NCBI GenBank assembly: GCA_037013495.1
Contig: CM072812.1
Location: 72,919,340-72,983,339 of the forward strand
DNA: 64,000 nucleotides
Direction: 5' to 3'
Source: Hippophae tibetana
Taxonomy: Eukaryota > Streptophyta > Magnoliopsida > Rosales > Elaeagnaceae
Shown here one piece after another: positions 23,640 to 35,070 of the stretch. The notes below the pieces were generated by a model that saw nothing but the letters and a program-made list of their open reading frames with translations, had not been told where the DNA came from and made no database searches. The first letter of the stretch is position 1, and the number at the start of each line of letters is the position of its first letter. The translations under genes were made by a program, and so were the position numbers.

Positions 23640-25229
23640 TTATAACATTGATTATTTATGGATATAATAATTAAGTTAATTATACTTACTTATATTATTT
23701 AGGTTATTAAATATATAAATTTATATTTATTGATTCTCTCTTTTTTATACGAATAACACATTTGGTAGGGTTAGATATCATTTGTTAATTAAACAAATCA
23801 ATTAACACCTATGAGTGGAGTTGATAACTAATTTGGTTAATTACATTATTTTATTTTTTCTAAGAGATTGAAAATGAACCATTTAAATGCCACATTTGGT
23901 GGGTTAGATATTTTAAACTTTATTCAAGGTGTCTAAATTAAACTTAAGAATTTAATTATCCGAGTACTAACTTTGAAGTTTTAAAACCATTACTGAAAAT
24001 ATGTTGTCAATACATTTTCGAATAATAGTTCTTATAAATTTTTTTTGAAATAGTATTTAACTTTAACTACTGGGCGATTATACCAACAAATAAAAGAACA
24101 CTATTCTAAATCAGACTGAATAATTAAATCTTAAAATCTAATTTTCATATTTAAGTTTGTAATGAAAAATAATATATTTCTCTCTAACATCCTTAATATA
24201 AAATCTTGAATAAAAACAAAATGAATTTAATTTATAGAAATATTTTATCTATTTAATATTTCGTAAGCATAAAAACGTTATAAATATCATATTTACAAAT
24301 AGCCAGTCATGTTAAATTTAATCACAGATAAATTAAATATAACATATAAAACATAAAACATAAAAAAAGAACTATAAAGAATCAAAAACTAAAAATTTAT
24401 TAAAACATAGCTAGTTCTTCCCAAAAAGAGAAGAACATTGAAACTAAAAACTAAAAAAAAAAAACTTTCTAGAGAGAGAAAGAACTCAGAAAATTTTATG
24501 CTTTGGAATGAGGGAAAATTGTCCTTTTATAGGTGAGAAAAATGCCAAAAAAAGTGGGAAAATATTTCTTGAATTTGGATGCGTTTGTATAGGTTGGCAC
24601 TCATATGGGGCACAAATATTGTGATAGATAGGCGTTTGGTGTGCGTGAGATACGACGTTGGCATGTGTTGGTATGCACAGAAATCGATGCGATGTGTGCT
24701 AGGTGTGTGTTGGTTGTGTGCGCTGGCAGCGTGCATGTGGATGTGTGCTAGGCATGTGCCGATTGCGTGCATGCGTGTGCAGAACTCGATGTGAATGGGT
24801 GGCTACATGTAAGATTTTGGCCTTTTTAACATTTTTGATCATTTTGACCCATTTTGTTCAATTTTTTCATATTTTTGACTTTTACTTATATCTTTTACCA
24901 ACATATCTGTGATGTATTGTCTCTAATATTTTTGTTCAAGTTTTTAAGTTATTTTTGAACGATTTGAAAAACAATAAAAATACTTATGATTCCGAAAAGA
25001 TAGATTTATATAAAACATGTTAATATCATATAAATATGAATCTATTTAATCAATTAAAGTATATTAAATCATAGGATTTTAAAGCACTCATTAATGCTTC
25101 TAATCAATACACAATCAAAACCAAATCTTGTGCCTTTAATTAATGAGATTTTAACACATACGATTGACGAGACATGTAGATGTTAGAATACCATCTACCC
25201 ATAAATTTTGAGTAAATTTAAGGTGAACA
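23640..25229. other. AT-rich sequence with a GT-rich patch; no gene
   Basis: Two related words, aataacacatttggtagggttagata (23,752) and atgccacatttggtgggttagata (23,889), form a diverged direct repeat. On the minus strand cctataaaagg at about 24,520-24,531 is a good TATA box followed by CT-rich sequence (ttctttctctctctag), which looks like the promoter of an unidentified minus-strand LTR. The patch 24,590-24,790 is rich in gtgtgcgt/gcatgtg words and gives several overlapping frames on both strands; I read it as low-complexity DNA, not a gene. Confidence 0.4.
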
Positions 25230-26335
25230 TTAAAGTTTAAACTTTTCGCAGAGGTGTTTATTCTTTCGATCAACTACCTCTTTTTTGGGAGATTGTTCAC
25301 ACAAGAACTTTGATACATTATCTCATGTTTTTGAAGGTAAGCTTGTAGAGTCTAAAATGTTTGTGTCGTTATTAGGGCAAAGGATTTGTATGTGTTTAAA
25401 ATTGGGTTTAAATCATTGTATGAATAATAAAAAACATCATGAATCTAAGCCTTTTCTTTTAATAGATAAACTCAACAAACCTAAATATGATCATCAATAA
25501 ATGTTATAAACAAATTATCGTGAGTACAATTAGAGATACAAGATGGATCCCATACATGACTATGAATTAGGGTAAAAGGTTTGAAAAGGTCTATAAAAGA
25601 CTTTGGGAAAATAAGAATAGTGAAGTTTTGCAAACTCACAAATTTCAGACAAATAATTGAATGTTTTATTATTCACAAATATGGAATGAAATAATTGTTT
25701 CAAATATTGGAAGATGAAATGTTCCATTTTATAACCCCGTAATAAAATCTCACCATCCCTAGGAACAAAAACAAAGATTAACAATTTGACAACATTCACT
25801 CATTTTAGCTTTGTTAAAGTAGTACATGCCTTTATACTCTTTAACATTGTCAATCAATGTCTATGATGATAGGTTCTGAAAGATACAATAAGATGGAAAA
25901 ACATTAGCCAAACAATAAAATATTTTTGTCAATTGACTAATAGAAATTAAATTCAAGACAACTTTGGGACATAAAGTATAGAATTCAAATACTCTTTTTT
26001 GGCAACGGGTATAGAGAGATTCATCTTCAATTATAATTTTAAGATTTACAGTATAATGAGAGTAAATAATAAATAAATGATAGACATTATTCATATGATC
26101 ATAGTTCTTGAATCAATAATACAAGAGATTTTAGTTTGGGATAACTTAAAAAAATAAAAAAAAGGGTTTGTAAATTTAATAGAGTTGTTTTGGATTAAAA
26201 ATATTACCTTCACTTGTTGGTGACAACTTTGAGATCTAATTTGTCTTGATTTTTAATTCATAGGTTTTTCGTTAATTTTTCAACTATATATTGTCTTTTA
26301 CTGTTCTTCGGTTTTTGACAACGATCACAAAATAT
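25230..26335 (-). mobile_element. Truncated Ty1/Copia fragment (gag end to integrase core)
   Basis: Reads on the minus strand. A damaged Gag knuckle FCDRCQKPKNSKRQY lies near 26,330-26,285. The protease C-terminal part has FEFYTLCPKVVLNLISISQL (26,005-25,946). The GAG-pre-integrase part has FQYLKQLFHSIFVNNKTFNY and ICEFAKLHYSYFPKV (25,710-25,600). Then comes integrase core with FITFIDDH and, at the left edge, a SSCVNNLPKKEVVDRKNKHL segment (about 25,300-25,240). RT, RNase H and both LTRs are missing. Many stops and shifts. Confidence 0.75.
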
Positions 26336-26344
26336 TTTTATTAA

Positions 26345-26480
26345 TGTGAATTTGGGCCTGGCCCAACCTGATTTTCATGTGGCCCAACTGTTTTATTCAG
26401 CCCAACAAATCCTGGCCCATTAGACTAATTAGTCTTTCCAGCCAGGCCTACGAGGCCCATTGAACCCAGCCATTAGTTGG
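26345..26480 (+). promoter_or_regulatory. Cluster of GGCCCA / GCCCAAC motifs (promoter-like)
   Basis: Five copies of GCCCA within about 115 bp: ctggcccaac (26,357), tggcccaac (26,381), cagcccaac (26,399), ctggcccatt (26,413), gaggcccatt (26,451). TGGGCC/GGCCCA boxes (site II type) are concentrated in promoters of plant housekeeping and ribosomal genes. GC content rises sharply here. The cluster lies about 80-170 bp upstream of the ATG at 26,530. Confidence 0.55.
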
Positions 26481-26529
26481 AGCGAAGAGAACCGAGAGGC
26501 GTAGTTGGAGATAACATGACTTTGCACCG

Positions 26530-27880
26530 ATGGCCATCGCGTTGCACCTCCGAGAAGACCTCCCTGAGCTACGAAAATGGTTAACGACTGAGGACCCTCC
26601 CACGGAAATCATCGAGCTCCCTATTTAGACCATCGAGGAACTCAAAAATTGGGTCATTCTCTAATTTTTTTAGGTAACGTGTTGTGTCTCAGATGCACTT
26701 CAATCCTTCTTCATAACTGAAGTCAAGTTCATGCCACAGTGAGGATATTTTCATGTATTTAGTGACATTCTTTTTTCCCTGTTTTAATTTCTAGTCTTGT
26801 GTTTAGATAAACAAATGTGGGCAGAATCTTGGCCGTTAGATTAAGTATCTTGTACGACCTGCCGCATTTTTTTGTTGTGGGTTGTTAACATGGGTAAAAA
26901 GAGGTAGGATTTCCCAATGGATGAGCCAAGTAGTAACCATGGAATTTTATGAGCTCCAACGTTGGAGAGAACCTATGTTGGTTGTTATTGGTTTCTTTGC
27001 TTCTTCGGTGAGGTAATACAATTGTCTTTTTCTATCGATTACTAAATAAATGTTCTCTAAAATTTCTTTCATTTAGTTTCTCCACAGTGAGTTGTAAGAA
27101 TAGGCTGTCATTTGAATTTAGGGTGGAAAATGATGCTGAATTTTTATTGGAATTTTCTGTGTGGGATTCTGGTGTTTGAGGGGCCATCGGATCAGCCATA
27201 GCTGACTAGTTTTAACAAAATCTGATACCGTAAAGAAGGGGATGAATATAAGAACTGGTGTGTTCTTTTGTGTTTCTGTGTATATTGAATTGTGTTTGTG
27301 AAATAGATTTACTTACAATTTATAGGACAAACTAAGACTAGAAAGAGTAAAAAACAATTCACGTAATTATAACCAGAAATAATTTCCTAATAAAGGCACA
27401 ATATTCTCATAATGGGCTTAATTAATATGCAATGAAAATCATATGAAATCTCTAGCATTTATTTATTGAGATTTCAGACAATATCTCAATAGTTGTCAAG
27501 GATTTCAACATAAGTACCATTTGCTTGTGAAGACCATTGTTTTATCTCATTGCAACTGATATGGTAACTCCTTATGATCGTAGAGTGCTTTTATAATTTA
27601 GCTCCAAGTTTAGATTACAACTTTTGTTAAGAGTGGCATTCTGGTCTTAAAATATTAATAAACAGCTTTGATTTATTGCCTTAACATTTAACTGGTTTAC
27701 TGTATGTTTGAACAGGTTTGGTTGAATCCTAAGATGCGAGCCAATGCGTTTGCAGCTTTTGGAGCACATAGAAACTATGTTGGGGCCACATCATGAGGCA
27801 TTTATTGAGCAGGTTGGCTATTAGATCAAGATTGTACCGCATGTTGTCTAATGCATTGTAAGGTTTCTAAGAAAACAAGT
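26530..27880 (+). pseudogene. Unidentified decayed host gene, at least two exon-like segments
   Basis: Exon-like segment 1 opens with ATG at 26,530 and reads MAIALHLREDLPELRKWLTT followed by EDPPTEIIELPI, then an in-frame TAG and a further open stretch TIEELKNWV, then TAA. A donor-like ag/gtaacg follows at 26,674. A second exon-like segment follows an acceptor (tgtttgaacag at about 27,718). One of its frames reads RCEPMRLQLLEHIETMLGP and HHEAFIEQVGY before stops. Codon use and GC content differ from the retroelements around it, and a GGCCCA cluster lies upstream. I do not recognise the protein. The two early stops argue for a pseudogene, but a mis-set frame or a missed splice site is possible. 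Confidence 0.4.
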
Positions 27881-28010
27881 CACAGTTCATGAATTTATCC
27901 ATCATTTGGGAACTATGAATATAATCATATATTTGGTTGATATATTACTCTGCGTATTAATTTAGAATGTTGTTAAAGAAGATACTGGAGTATGGTTTAG
28001 GGTTAACGCC

Positions 28011-29408
28011 AATATTGTAAAATGCTATTTTAATCATTGAGGCGTAGTTTCTTAAATGAAGTGAGGTTTAAACCTCAAGGCTTTTTTCTTATATGAGGTG
28101 AGGCTTAAGCCTCAAGGCCGTAAGTGTTAAACTTTCTTTAAAAACCTTAAAAATATTAATAAAAACAACTGTTAATCCAATAAGCAATTAAAGCATGAAA
28201 ATCAAACACAAATTAATTCAAAAATTAACTTTAAAAAACTTTTAATATTAATAAAATAAATTAGTAATCTAATAAATAGTTAAGCATGGAAATAACAATA
28301 ATATATGCAAAGTTAATTTGGAGCTATAAGAGACATCAACAATGGTGGAGGAAGAGCACGGAACAACAATGTTTGAACAATATATACAAAAATGTAGTTG
28401 CTTACTTAATAGAAAAGGAAGAAGGAATATGAATAAAAAATCAAATAGGAGAAAAATGTTATTTGCAATGTTACAACTTAGTGATGGCTAAACTTTGGAG
28501 TTGTCATGGGTAAATGAAAGAAAGATGATTGGTAAGGAAGAATGAAGAATATATAGTTGCAATCCTAATAATGTCTTCATGATATTGATAGGAAAAATTA
28601 CTCTATAAGTCACTAAAAATGTGTTATTTAGACACTTTGTCATTTGGTTTTTGCATGAAATATATAGGTCACTAGAAATTTTAAATTAGGACACTTTAAT
28701 AAGATAACTTCGTAATTATGTGACTAAAGTGTTAATTTTCTTCATAATTATGTGACTAAAGCTTTCATTCTTTATTGTAAATTATTGACACTTTAGTTAC
28801 ATAACTACGAGGTTATGTGACTAAAATGTCATAATTTAAAATTTCTAGTAATTTATGTGTCCCATGCAAAAGCTACATGACAAAATTGTTTTAATGATAT
28901 AGAGTAAGTGACCTCAAAATTTGATCACTCATATGTTCTTTTTTTTTCTTATCTATAACTTTATACCTTTTTTTAATTTTTAATAAAATTGGATCGAGAT
29001 TTTATGATAACTCATAAAATGAACTTAAAAAATGAGTTGATTGTGGCTATCGCCTCAATCATCTTGTAGTGTAAAAGCCTTATGACGTAAAATTCAAATA
29101 AAAAAGGAGTTAGGGCCTATATACAATATGTATATCATTGAATTAATCCAAAATAGCATGCTAGTTGTACATAAAGTGTATGTAATATATGTACAAGTTG
29201 TATACAATTTACATAATATACACTCAAAGTATAAACTAACATGTTATTCAATGACCAACTTAATTATGTACAAACTAAAATTCTATTATAGTGCTCCAAA
29301 TTATCAAAAAGGCACAAACCTTAATATACCACACGAGGTTATGACCTCCAAACTTTTTTAAAGCCTTATATTGAGGCAAGACTCAAAATAGCCTTTTACA
29401 ACATTTGT
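28011..29408. mobile_element. Non-autonomous TIR element of about 1.4 kb
   Basis: The left end reads aatattgtaaaatgctattt and the right end, on the minus strand, aatgttgtaaaaggctattt; 17 of 20 positions match. Just inside are further inverted GAGGC-rich words: left gaggcgtag, gaggtttaaacctcaaggc and gaggcttaagcctcaaggc; right cgcctcaatc (29,050) and attgaggcaagactc (29,371). No transposase frame. I could not find a clean target duplication. It lies downstream of the decayed gene above, possibly in its former intron. A second MITE is nested inside. Confidence 0.55.
28598..28907. mobile_element. Foldback MITE nested in the 28.0-29.4 kb element
   Basis: The left arm (28,598-28,740) and right arm (28,788-28,907) are long inverted repeats of about 120-140 bp. 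Shared words include ttactctata, ttttgcatg, actagaaattttaaatta, gacac/gacatttta and ttatgtgactaaag. The loop is about 50 bp. An extra partial copy of the arm end (ataattatgtgactaaag) sits beside the loop. A transcript would fold into one long hairpin. No coding sequence. Confidence 0.75.
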
Positions 29409-29409
29409 T

Positions 29410-30890
29410 AAGTTTCATTTACTACTAAAACTTTCAACCTAGGTTGAATTTCTTTTCAATTATATTTATTATATGTTTCATATCATTAAATCTATATTTT
29501 TAGGGCCGAATGAAATCAAATTGAAAAACAAAGTTCTAAATCATTGGAAAACAAACAAGGGGTAAATTACAATGGTAAAACTTATTGTATTGAATCAATT
29601 TTAAAACATAAAAGTATTCAACTGACATGTGAAAACGTAATCAAGAAAATTGAATTGAAAATGTGATTTATGTTTATTTCCTTTGCTAGTTACTTAATAT
29701 TTTCTGAAACATTGTTGCTTATGAATTACGTTTTTGTAGCATCGTAAAACTTAATTGTTTGCTTTAAATTTATAAGGTTAGAGGATTCCTTGAGGTTTTA
29801 ATTTTATTTTTTCTTTTGAGAAAAACAAGAAGTTTTATTGATGTTGAGAGTGATGTGAAGTGACAAAAGGTATCCTAGACAGTTTGCATTGAAGAATCAT
29901 GAGTTTGAGGATTAAACAATACATGCCTGTATAGACAAGAATTTATTTTTCTGTTTGTTGGTGTTTATTCTTTTATATTAAATTGCTGTGACTAAGTACT
30001 TGCTGCTATTCCACGTTTGGTCTTGCATCTTCATAATTACAATCTCATTGTTGTAATAACCATTTTGGTAGAATTCATCCTATAAAACCTGCTTGTAAAA
30101 AGAGGGTACCCAAGTGATTATTAACACATCCTTTCATATATACTTAAGCGATATGGGACTCAATTAAGTCATTACATTCTATCCCTCTTTCAAAACTTAC
30201 GTCTATGGCTAATGGACAAGTAGTTAATAACCCTCCTATTCATTCATTTTTGAGCAATTTGGGACTCAATTATGTCATTATATTCCACATTTTTTTCAAA
30301 ACTGATGTCTATGATTGTCCATGGGCTAAGTGACAAGTTTATTGGGTATTTTCTTGATATGCTTCCCCTTCCCCCTTTTGTAAGTTGTGTGAAGAACTTG
30401 ACAGTTAATTTTTGTCTTCTCATTTACTTACAAACAGAACACTCTCAGACAAATTCCTCCTTGTTGGAAGTACATGAATTTATTGGCTTGCTTAACACCA
30501 ATTCCTTCAATTCCGATCATTGTTATGTCTTGGAAATGCCAAAAATGTTGATCTAAAGAAATTCTATAGGTAATCCTCTAAAGGATGATTAAAGTGTGTA
30601 ATGTTGTACTGTCTCTTTTTAGAAGTGATTATGAGGATTTTATCAAACCTTTGGAAGCTATTTGTGCAACATCTTTCCACTAGAATTGATACTTATATGA
30701 CATCAACAATATAGGTTAGAATGATGAGAACCTATCATTTATTGTGAATTTTTTCATAATGTTTATGTTCTTAAGTCAAATTGGATAGATCTTCAACTTT
30801 ACTAAGTGTGTCTACAATTAAAAACTTTTTTTTGTTTCAATCTGTGCTAATGGCCATAGCTCAAAACACAAAGAAAAGGGTGCTAATGGT
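29410..30890. other. Intergenic sequence with a tandem repeat at 30,110-30,345
   Basis: No gene is supported. Two diverged units of about 115 bp share gcgatatgggactcaattaa / gcaatttgggactcaattat, gtcattacattc / gtcattatattc, tcaaaact.a.gtctatg and ggctaatggacaagt / ggctaagtgacaagt. A 94-codon frame at 30,272-30,556 overlaps the second unit and then shows nothing recognisable. Confidence 0.5.
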
Positions 30891-31299
30891 TGTGAAGATT
30901 GCATGGAAGATAAAGCACTCAACAATGGAGCAAGAGAACTTGAACAAGGAAAAGAAGAAAAATAAACATGCTAAGATGAAGAAAAATAAAAATACCCAGA
31001 GGAAGAAGTTGAATAGTACTATTTCATTAAGTTGAGAAACTTACAATTGTAATAGATCATGCTTTTGTACAAATATATTTCCTTAATGACCAAGTAAACA
31101 AACTTGTACAAATTGTAATGTATGACTAAAGAAACAAATGAAAAAAACGAAGTGAAACCATATGGTATGTGCTTGTAATTGTAGTTGTTGATGTAGAGTA
31201 GTGCCATGTTGCTAAGAAGGGTGCAATCAATGATTTTTTTAAGCATCACATGCTATCTTACCACTAGAGTCTCGATCACATTGCATTTTATCCCTAATG
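30891..31299 (-). repeat. 3' LTR (left side) of the minus-strand Copia
   Basis: Starts tgtgaagattgcatggaag. It ends near tccctaatg next to gtgctccctcaaactc, which on the minus strand is the purine tract gagtttgagggagcac. About 409 bp. A lysine-rich 84-codon frame (30,781-31,035) overlaps it; it follows from aag/aaa-rich LTR sequence and is not a gene. Confidence 0.65.
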
Positions 31300-31329
31300 T
31301 GCTCCCTCAAACTCAAAAGAGCTAAATTC

Positions 31330-33900
31330 ACACTGAGTTTGCACTATAAATAATGAAACTAAGAGCCTAAAAATAGTTTAGTTAAAGTGTCAGCAATTTG
31401 CTCAAAACTAGGAATGTATTGAGCATGCAAATGCCAATTAAGAACTTTCTCCAAATAAAATATAATCTAACTTAACAAGTTTAATCGTAGCATGTGAAAA
31501 ATTGGATTAGTTGATAACTCAAATTATCACACTAAATGATAAGAACATTGAGCAAAGAAACATGCAGTTATGTAAAAAGATATTACAGTTAACAATTTCA
31601 ATAGCAGTTAAGGCTATGTTTCAATACTCAATTTCAACGCTAGATCTGTAAACAATAGATTACTTCTTAGTTGACCAAATAAAGGGGATTAGTACCAAGA
31701 AAAATACAAATATTAGAAGTGGATATGCTATCATAAGGGCATGATGTCCAGGTATCAACAAAGGCATTCACCAATAACATGTTGGAAGCTTTAAACTCAA
31801 GACCATACTCTATATTGCCCTATAAATAACAAAGAATTCTTTTGATTGCAATCAAATGTGAATCATGAGGTGCAGTCATGAATTGACACACTTTATTAAC
31901 AAAAAATGCTCTATCAAGTCCTACAAGTGTAGCATATTATAGACTATCAACTATCCTTTTGTACAAGGTAGGTAGTATATTTCACTCTTATATGTAGAAA
32001 GTTTAATACTAGAGCACATAGATGTAAGAGTAGGCTTTGCATCACTCAAATCAGCCTTGTCAAGTAGTTCTAAAATATACTTCATTAAGCTAAGAAATAA
32101 GTTACTAGTAGTCATTTTTTGCATATCAATGCCCAAAAAAATAGTTTAGATTAAGTCTTTCAAAGCAAATTGATCAATCAATTGAGAAATAAGTACTTCA
32201 AGATTACTGATAGGAAAACCTATAAGAATGAATCATCAACATATACCAGAATGTAAAGAACACTTGTAGATGTAATTTTGACAAACAAAGAAGCATTAAC
32301 TTTGGAAGCAATAAAAACAAGCTAATGTAAGCTAGATTTAAGCATGTCAAATCAAGCTCGTGGAGTTATGTAAGACCATAAATAGCCTTGTTTAATTTAC
32401 AAATATACTTAAGAAAATCGGAGTCTTCAAAGCTAGAGTATTGTTCCATATAAACCTCTTCTTAAAGGATTCTATTAAACATGCATTATTAATGTCAATA
32501 TGTTTTAGATCCTAATGAAAATTGAGAACTAGAGTAAGTATAACCTTGTCTATGGAAAATTTGATATAAAGACTTTTCTTATACTAGTCAAGCATTTATA
32601 TTCTTTATGAAAGGTACTATATCCTATAAACATACAAGTAAAATATTTGAAATCAAGTTTATGAGCATTGTAAGAGGTTAAATTTGGATAGCAAAGACAA
32701 CCAAATTTTTTAAGAAAATTATAATTAGGTTGAGTTGAAAAAATACACTTTAAAGGGGACTAATTGTTCAAAATAGAAGTAGGTAATATGTTAATCAAAA
32801 AGGTTGAAGTAAAAAGGCTTCATCCCAAAATTTTATAGGTAAGTGAGCCTATGCAAGCAAAATTAATCTCATTTCAACCATATGCCTGTGTGTTTTTTAA
32901 TTAACCCATTCTATTGGATTGTTTGAGGTCAAGACACTCGTCTTATTATCCCAAACTTATTTAGTAAAGGTACAAGAGCTAGAAATTCACCTCTTCCATA
33001 TGACTAAAGTGTTTTGATCTTACAATTAGTCCGTAGCTCAGCCCGAGCTTTGAACATAAGAAAAACATCCTTCACCTTGACTTTTATTTCAAAAAGAAGA
33101 TTCATGAATATCTAGTATACCCATCTATGAAATGCACATACAATTTACAACCATTAAATGATAAAATGGGTGCAGATCCTTACACATCTGTATGGATGAC
33201 TTCAAATGGTTTAGTTGTTCTAGTAATCAGTGAAAATGACAATTTATGCATCTTTCCTAACTAACATGCTTCACTACCATTGGCAAAAAAATTTATAGAA
33301 ATTTCACATGAATTCCTTTGAATAATTGGATATATAGTTTTAAAGGAAGGATATCCTAATCTCATGTGCCACATTAAATTTGTTTGAGTACTATTACAAG
33401 TTAAGGCTAACTAGTTCAAATCAACATCGGGAAATACACTAGTAGCACATGTCTTATATATCACACGTGTATAACTACTTGAGGAAAGTAAATTTATCAT
33501 AGTAAAAGAAGAACCACCATGAGTTTCACTAACTTTGAGTTGAAAATCAAAGGTATATAAACCTTGTTTAAGCTTGCCTTCCAACAAAGTTGCTCCTATT
33601 TTCTTATCCTTGACAAAACAAAGAAGAACCACTATGAGTTTCATCATCTTTAAGTTGAAAATCAAAGGCATTTAAACCTTGTTTAAGCTTTTCTTCCAAC
33701 AAAGTTGCTTCAATTTTCTTGTCTTTGACAAAACAAACAAAATGATGAAATTCAAAGTAAACATCAATATCTCTTCTCAATTTTGTGAAACTAAGAAGGT
33801 CCTTAGTAATATCAAGTATATGTAGCAAATCTTTAAGTATACAAATTTTATTAACATATGATCCACTAGTAACAAAACAAGTACCAGTGTGAGCGATGAA
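31330..33900 (-). pseudogene. Copia pol pseudogene (integrase, RT, RNase H)
   Basis: Read right to left on the minus strand. GAG-pre-integrase part: CFVKDKKIEATLLEEKLKQG, present twice by tandem duplication (33,750-33,410). Integrase tail: NYNFLKKFGCLCYPNLTSYN and HKEYKCL (about 32,735-32,640). RT: ILVYVDD, active site intact, at about 32,253-32,232, then MGIDMQKMTTSNLFLSLMKY (32,136-32,077) and DKADLSDAKPTLTSMC. RNase H: VCQFMTAPHDSHLIAIKRIL (about 31,898-31,839) and a tail with HLHAQYIPSFEQIADTLTK after frame correction (about 31,430-31,380). Numerous stops. Confidence 0.75.
33511..33740 (-). repeat. 115-bp tandem duplication inside the Copia pre-integrase region
   Basis: Two copies start gaagaaccac.atgagtttca at about 33,508 and 33,623 and end with gacaaaacaaa. 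Both encode the same protein piece with about ten residue differences, so the duplication is old, although its period is not a multiple of three. Confidence 0.8.
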
Positions 33901-33940
33901 AATACTAACACCATTGTAAATATGTAGTTTCTTAGTGTCA

Positions 33941-34290
33941 TTCTAATCTATCTTTAGAGCAAGAAAACTTGGATCTAGTGTGACATAATTTATGGCTCCG
34001 GAATCCATGTACTAGGAAGGATCTAAAATAGTGTCAAGAGTTGCAACAAATTCTTATGCTAAGGTAGGAATAGAGGACTGTGTTTGTGTTTGTGCTTGTG
34101 TTTAACTCTCAGCTGCACCACATATGGAAGTATAATTATATGTTGGAGGTTGATGATAATTATCAAACCTATAACGGCAATGAGAGACCAAATGACCTTC
34201 TTTTTCACATAATTGACAAACATGGATTCAGGAGCCATAAATCATGTCACACTAGATCCAAGTTTTCTTGCTCTAAAGATAGACTAAAAT
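33941..34290. repeat. Inverted duplication of the Copia protease active-site segment
   Basis: The 70 bases 33,941-34,010 and the 71 bases 34,220-34,290 are inverted copies with about five mismatches, separated by 209 bases. The minus-strand copy encodes MDSGAINYVTLDPSFLALK; the plus-strand copy encodes MDSGAINHVTLDPSFLALK. The right copy interrupts the gag region between a Gly/Arg-rich segment (minus-strand GNAPYQGRRYGRDYGY) and the zinc knuckle. Confidence 0.85.
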
Positions 34291-34760
34291 GATAACCATA
34301 ATCTCTACCATATCTTCTGCCTTGATAAGGTGCATTACCTTATTCTCATTCATTGTTAGTGAAATTAGGTTATGGTTTAGACTTATCAACACTTGCATTA
34401 GAAAACTATCCTAAACTAAACTGTAGAAATTGAGAAATTCCTCTATATTACTCAACTTTGTTAGCAATATTAGTTGAAGGTAATATCGAATTTCTTGCAA
34501 AATTCTTATGATTCTATTATTTTTTCACAACTGCGAAATAAAGCTTGAAGTTCCCTTATAGTAATAGGTTTTATCTTACGTTGTAATGTGGCTAATATCA
34601 TATCATAGTTATAATCCAAGCCATTTAGAATTGAATGGACGTGATCCTTCTCATGCACATAATAACAAGCAAAGGCAAGATGCCTAACAATTTCTTTGAT
34701 TTTGGGCCCATACTCCATAATAATCATGGAACATTTTTTGACTTAAATTGGAAATTTATA
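34080..34760 (-). pseudogene. Copia gag pseudogene with intact-looking zinc knuckle
   Basis: The frame 34,727-34,506 carries UBN2-type Gag: EIVRHLAFACYYVHEKDHVH, SILNGLDYNYDMILATL and TIRELQALFRSCEKII. Further left (34,219-34,174) the minus strand reads CQLCEKEGHLVSHC, a complete CCHC knuckle. The two parts are separated by stops and by the inverted protease copy. Confidence 0.75.
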
Positions 34761-34920
34761 GCTTATGAAATAGTTGTAAAAGAATTCTCCAAAAACACCA
34801 AAATTCAATTGAAGTATCATAATTAGAAACTTCTTTGATTAATTCATCATTCATATAAACAATCAATAGAGATCCTATCACTTGATTTTGATGACATCAA
34901 ATTTTTTTATTCTGGTACCA

Positions 34921-35070
34921 TGTGAAGATTGTAGGGAAGCTAAAGCACTCAACAATAGAGCAAGAGAAGTTGAACATGAAAGGAGAAAAAGAAGAAGAAA
35001 TTTTTTAATATGGACTTGAAAAAAAAATATCAAGAGAAAAAAGATGAATAATACTATATCATGAATTTCA
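34921..35070 (-). repeat. 5' LTR (right side), truncated
   Basis: Matches the left LTR from tgtgaagattgtagg through taaagcactcaacaatagag, agcaagagaa.ttgaaca and gaataatactatatcat. Similarity fades after about 35,070. On its left tctggtacca (34,911-34,920) reads tggtaccaga on the minus strand, a tRNA-iMet-type primer site. Confidence 0.65.

Larger units (their letters stand above)
30891..35070 (-). mobile_element. Decayed Ty1/Copia retrotransposon, minus strand
   Basis: The two LTRs share the start tgtgaagatt (30,891 and 34,921) and about 150 bp of following sequence. Between them, read on the minus strand, are PBS, gag, zinc knuckle, protease, integrase, RT and RNase H in Copia order. The right (5') LTR appears cut after about 150 bp. 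All frames are broken. Two internal rearrangements stand out: a 115-bp tandem duplication (33,511-33,740) and a 70-bp inverted duplication of the protease motif (33,941-34,290). Confidence 0.8.

Noticed and set aside
24527-24912. Overlapping frames of 69-81 codons on both strands
   Set aside because: They follow from a gtgtgc/gcatgtg-rich patch; composition is repeat-like and no domain is visible.
30781-31035. 84-codon lysine-rich frame resembling a small basic protein
   Set aside because: It lies across the boundary of a Copia LTR whose other copy (34,921) is not open; composition comes from aag/aaa runs.
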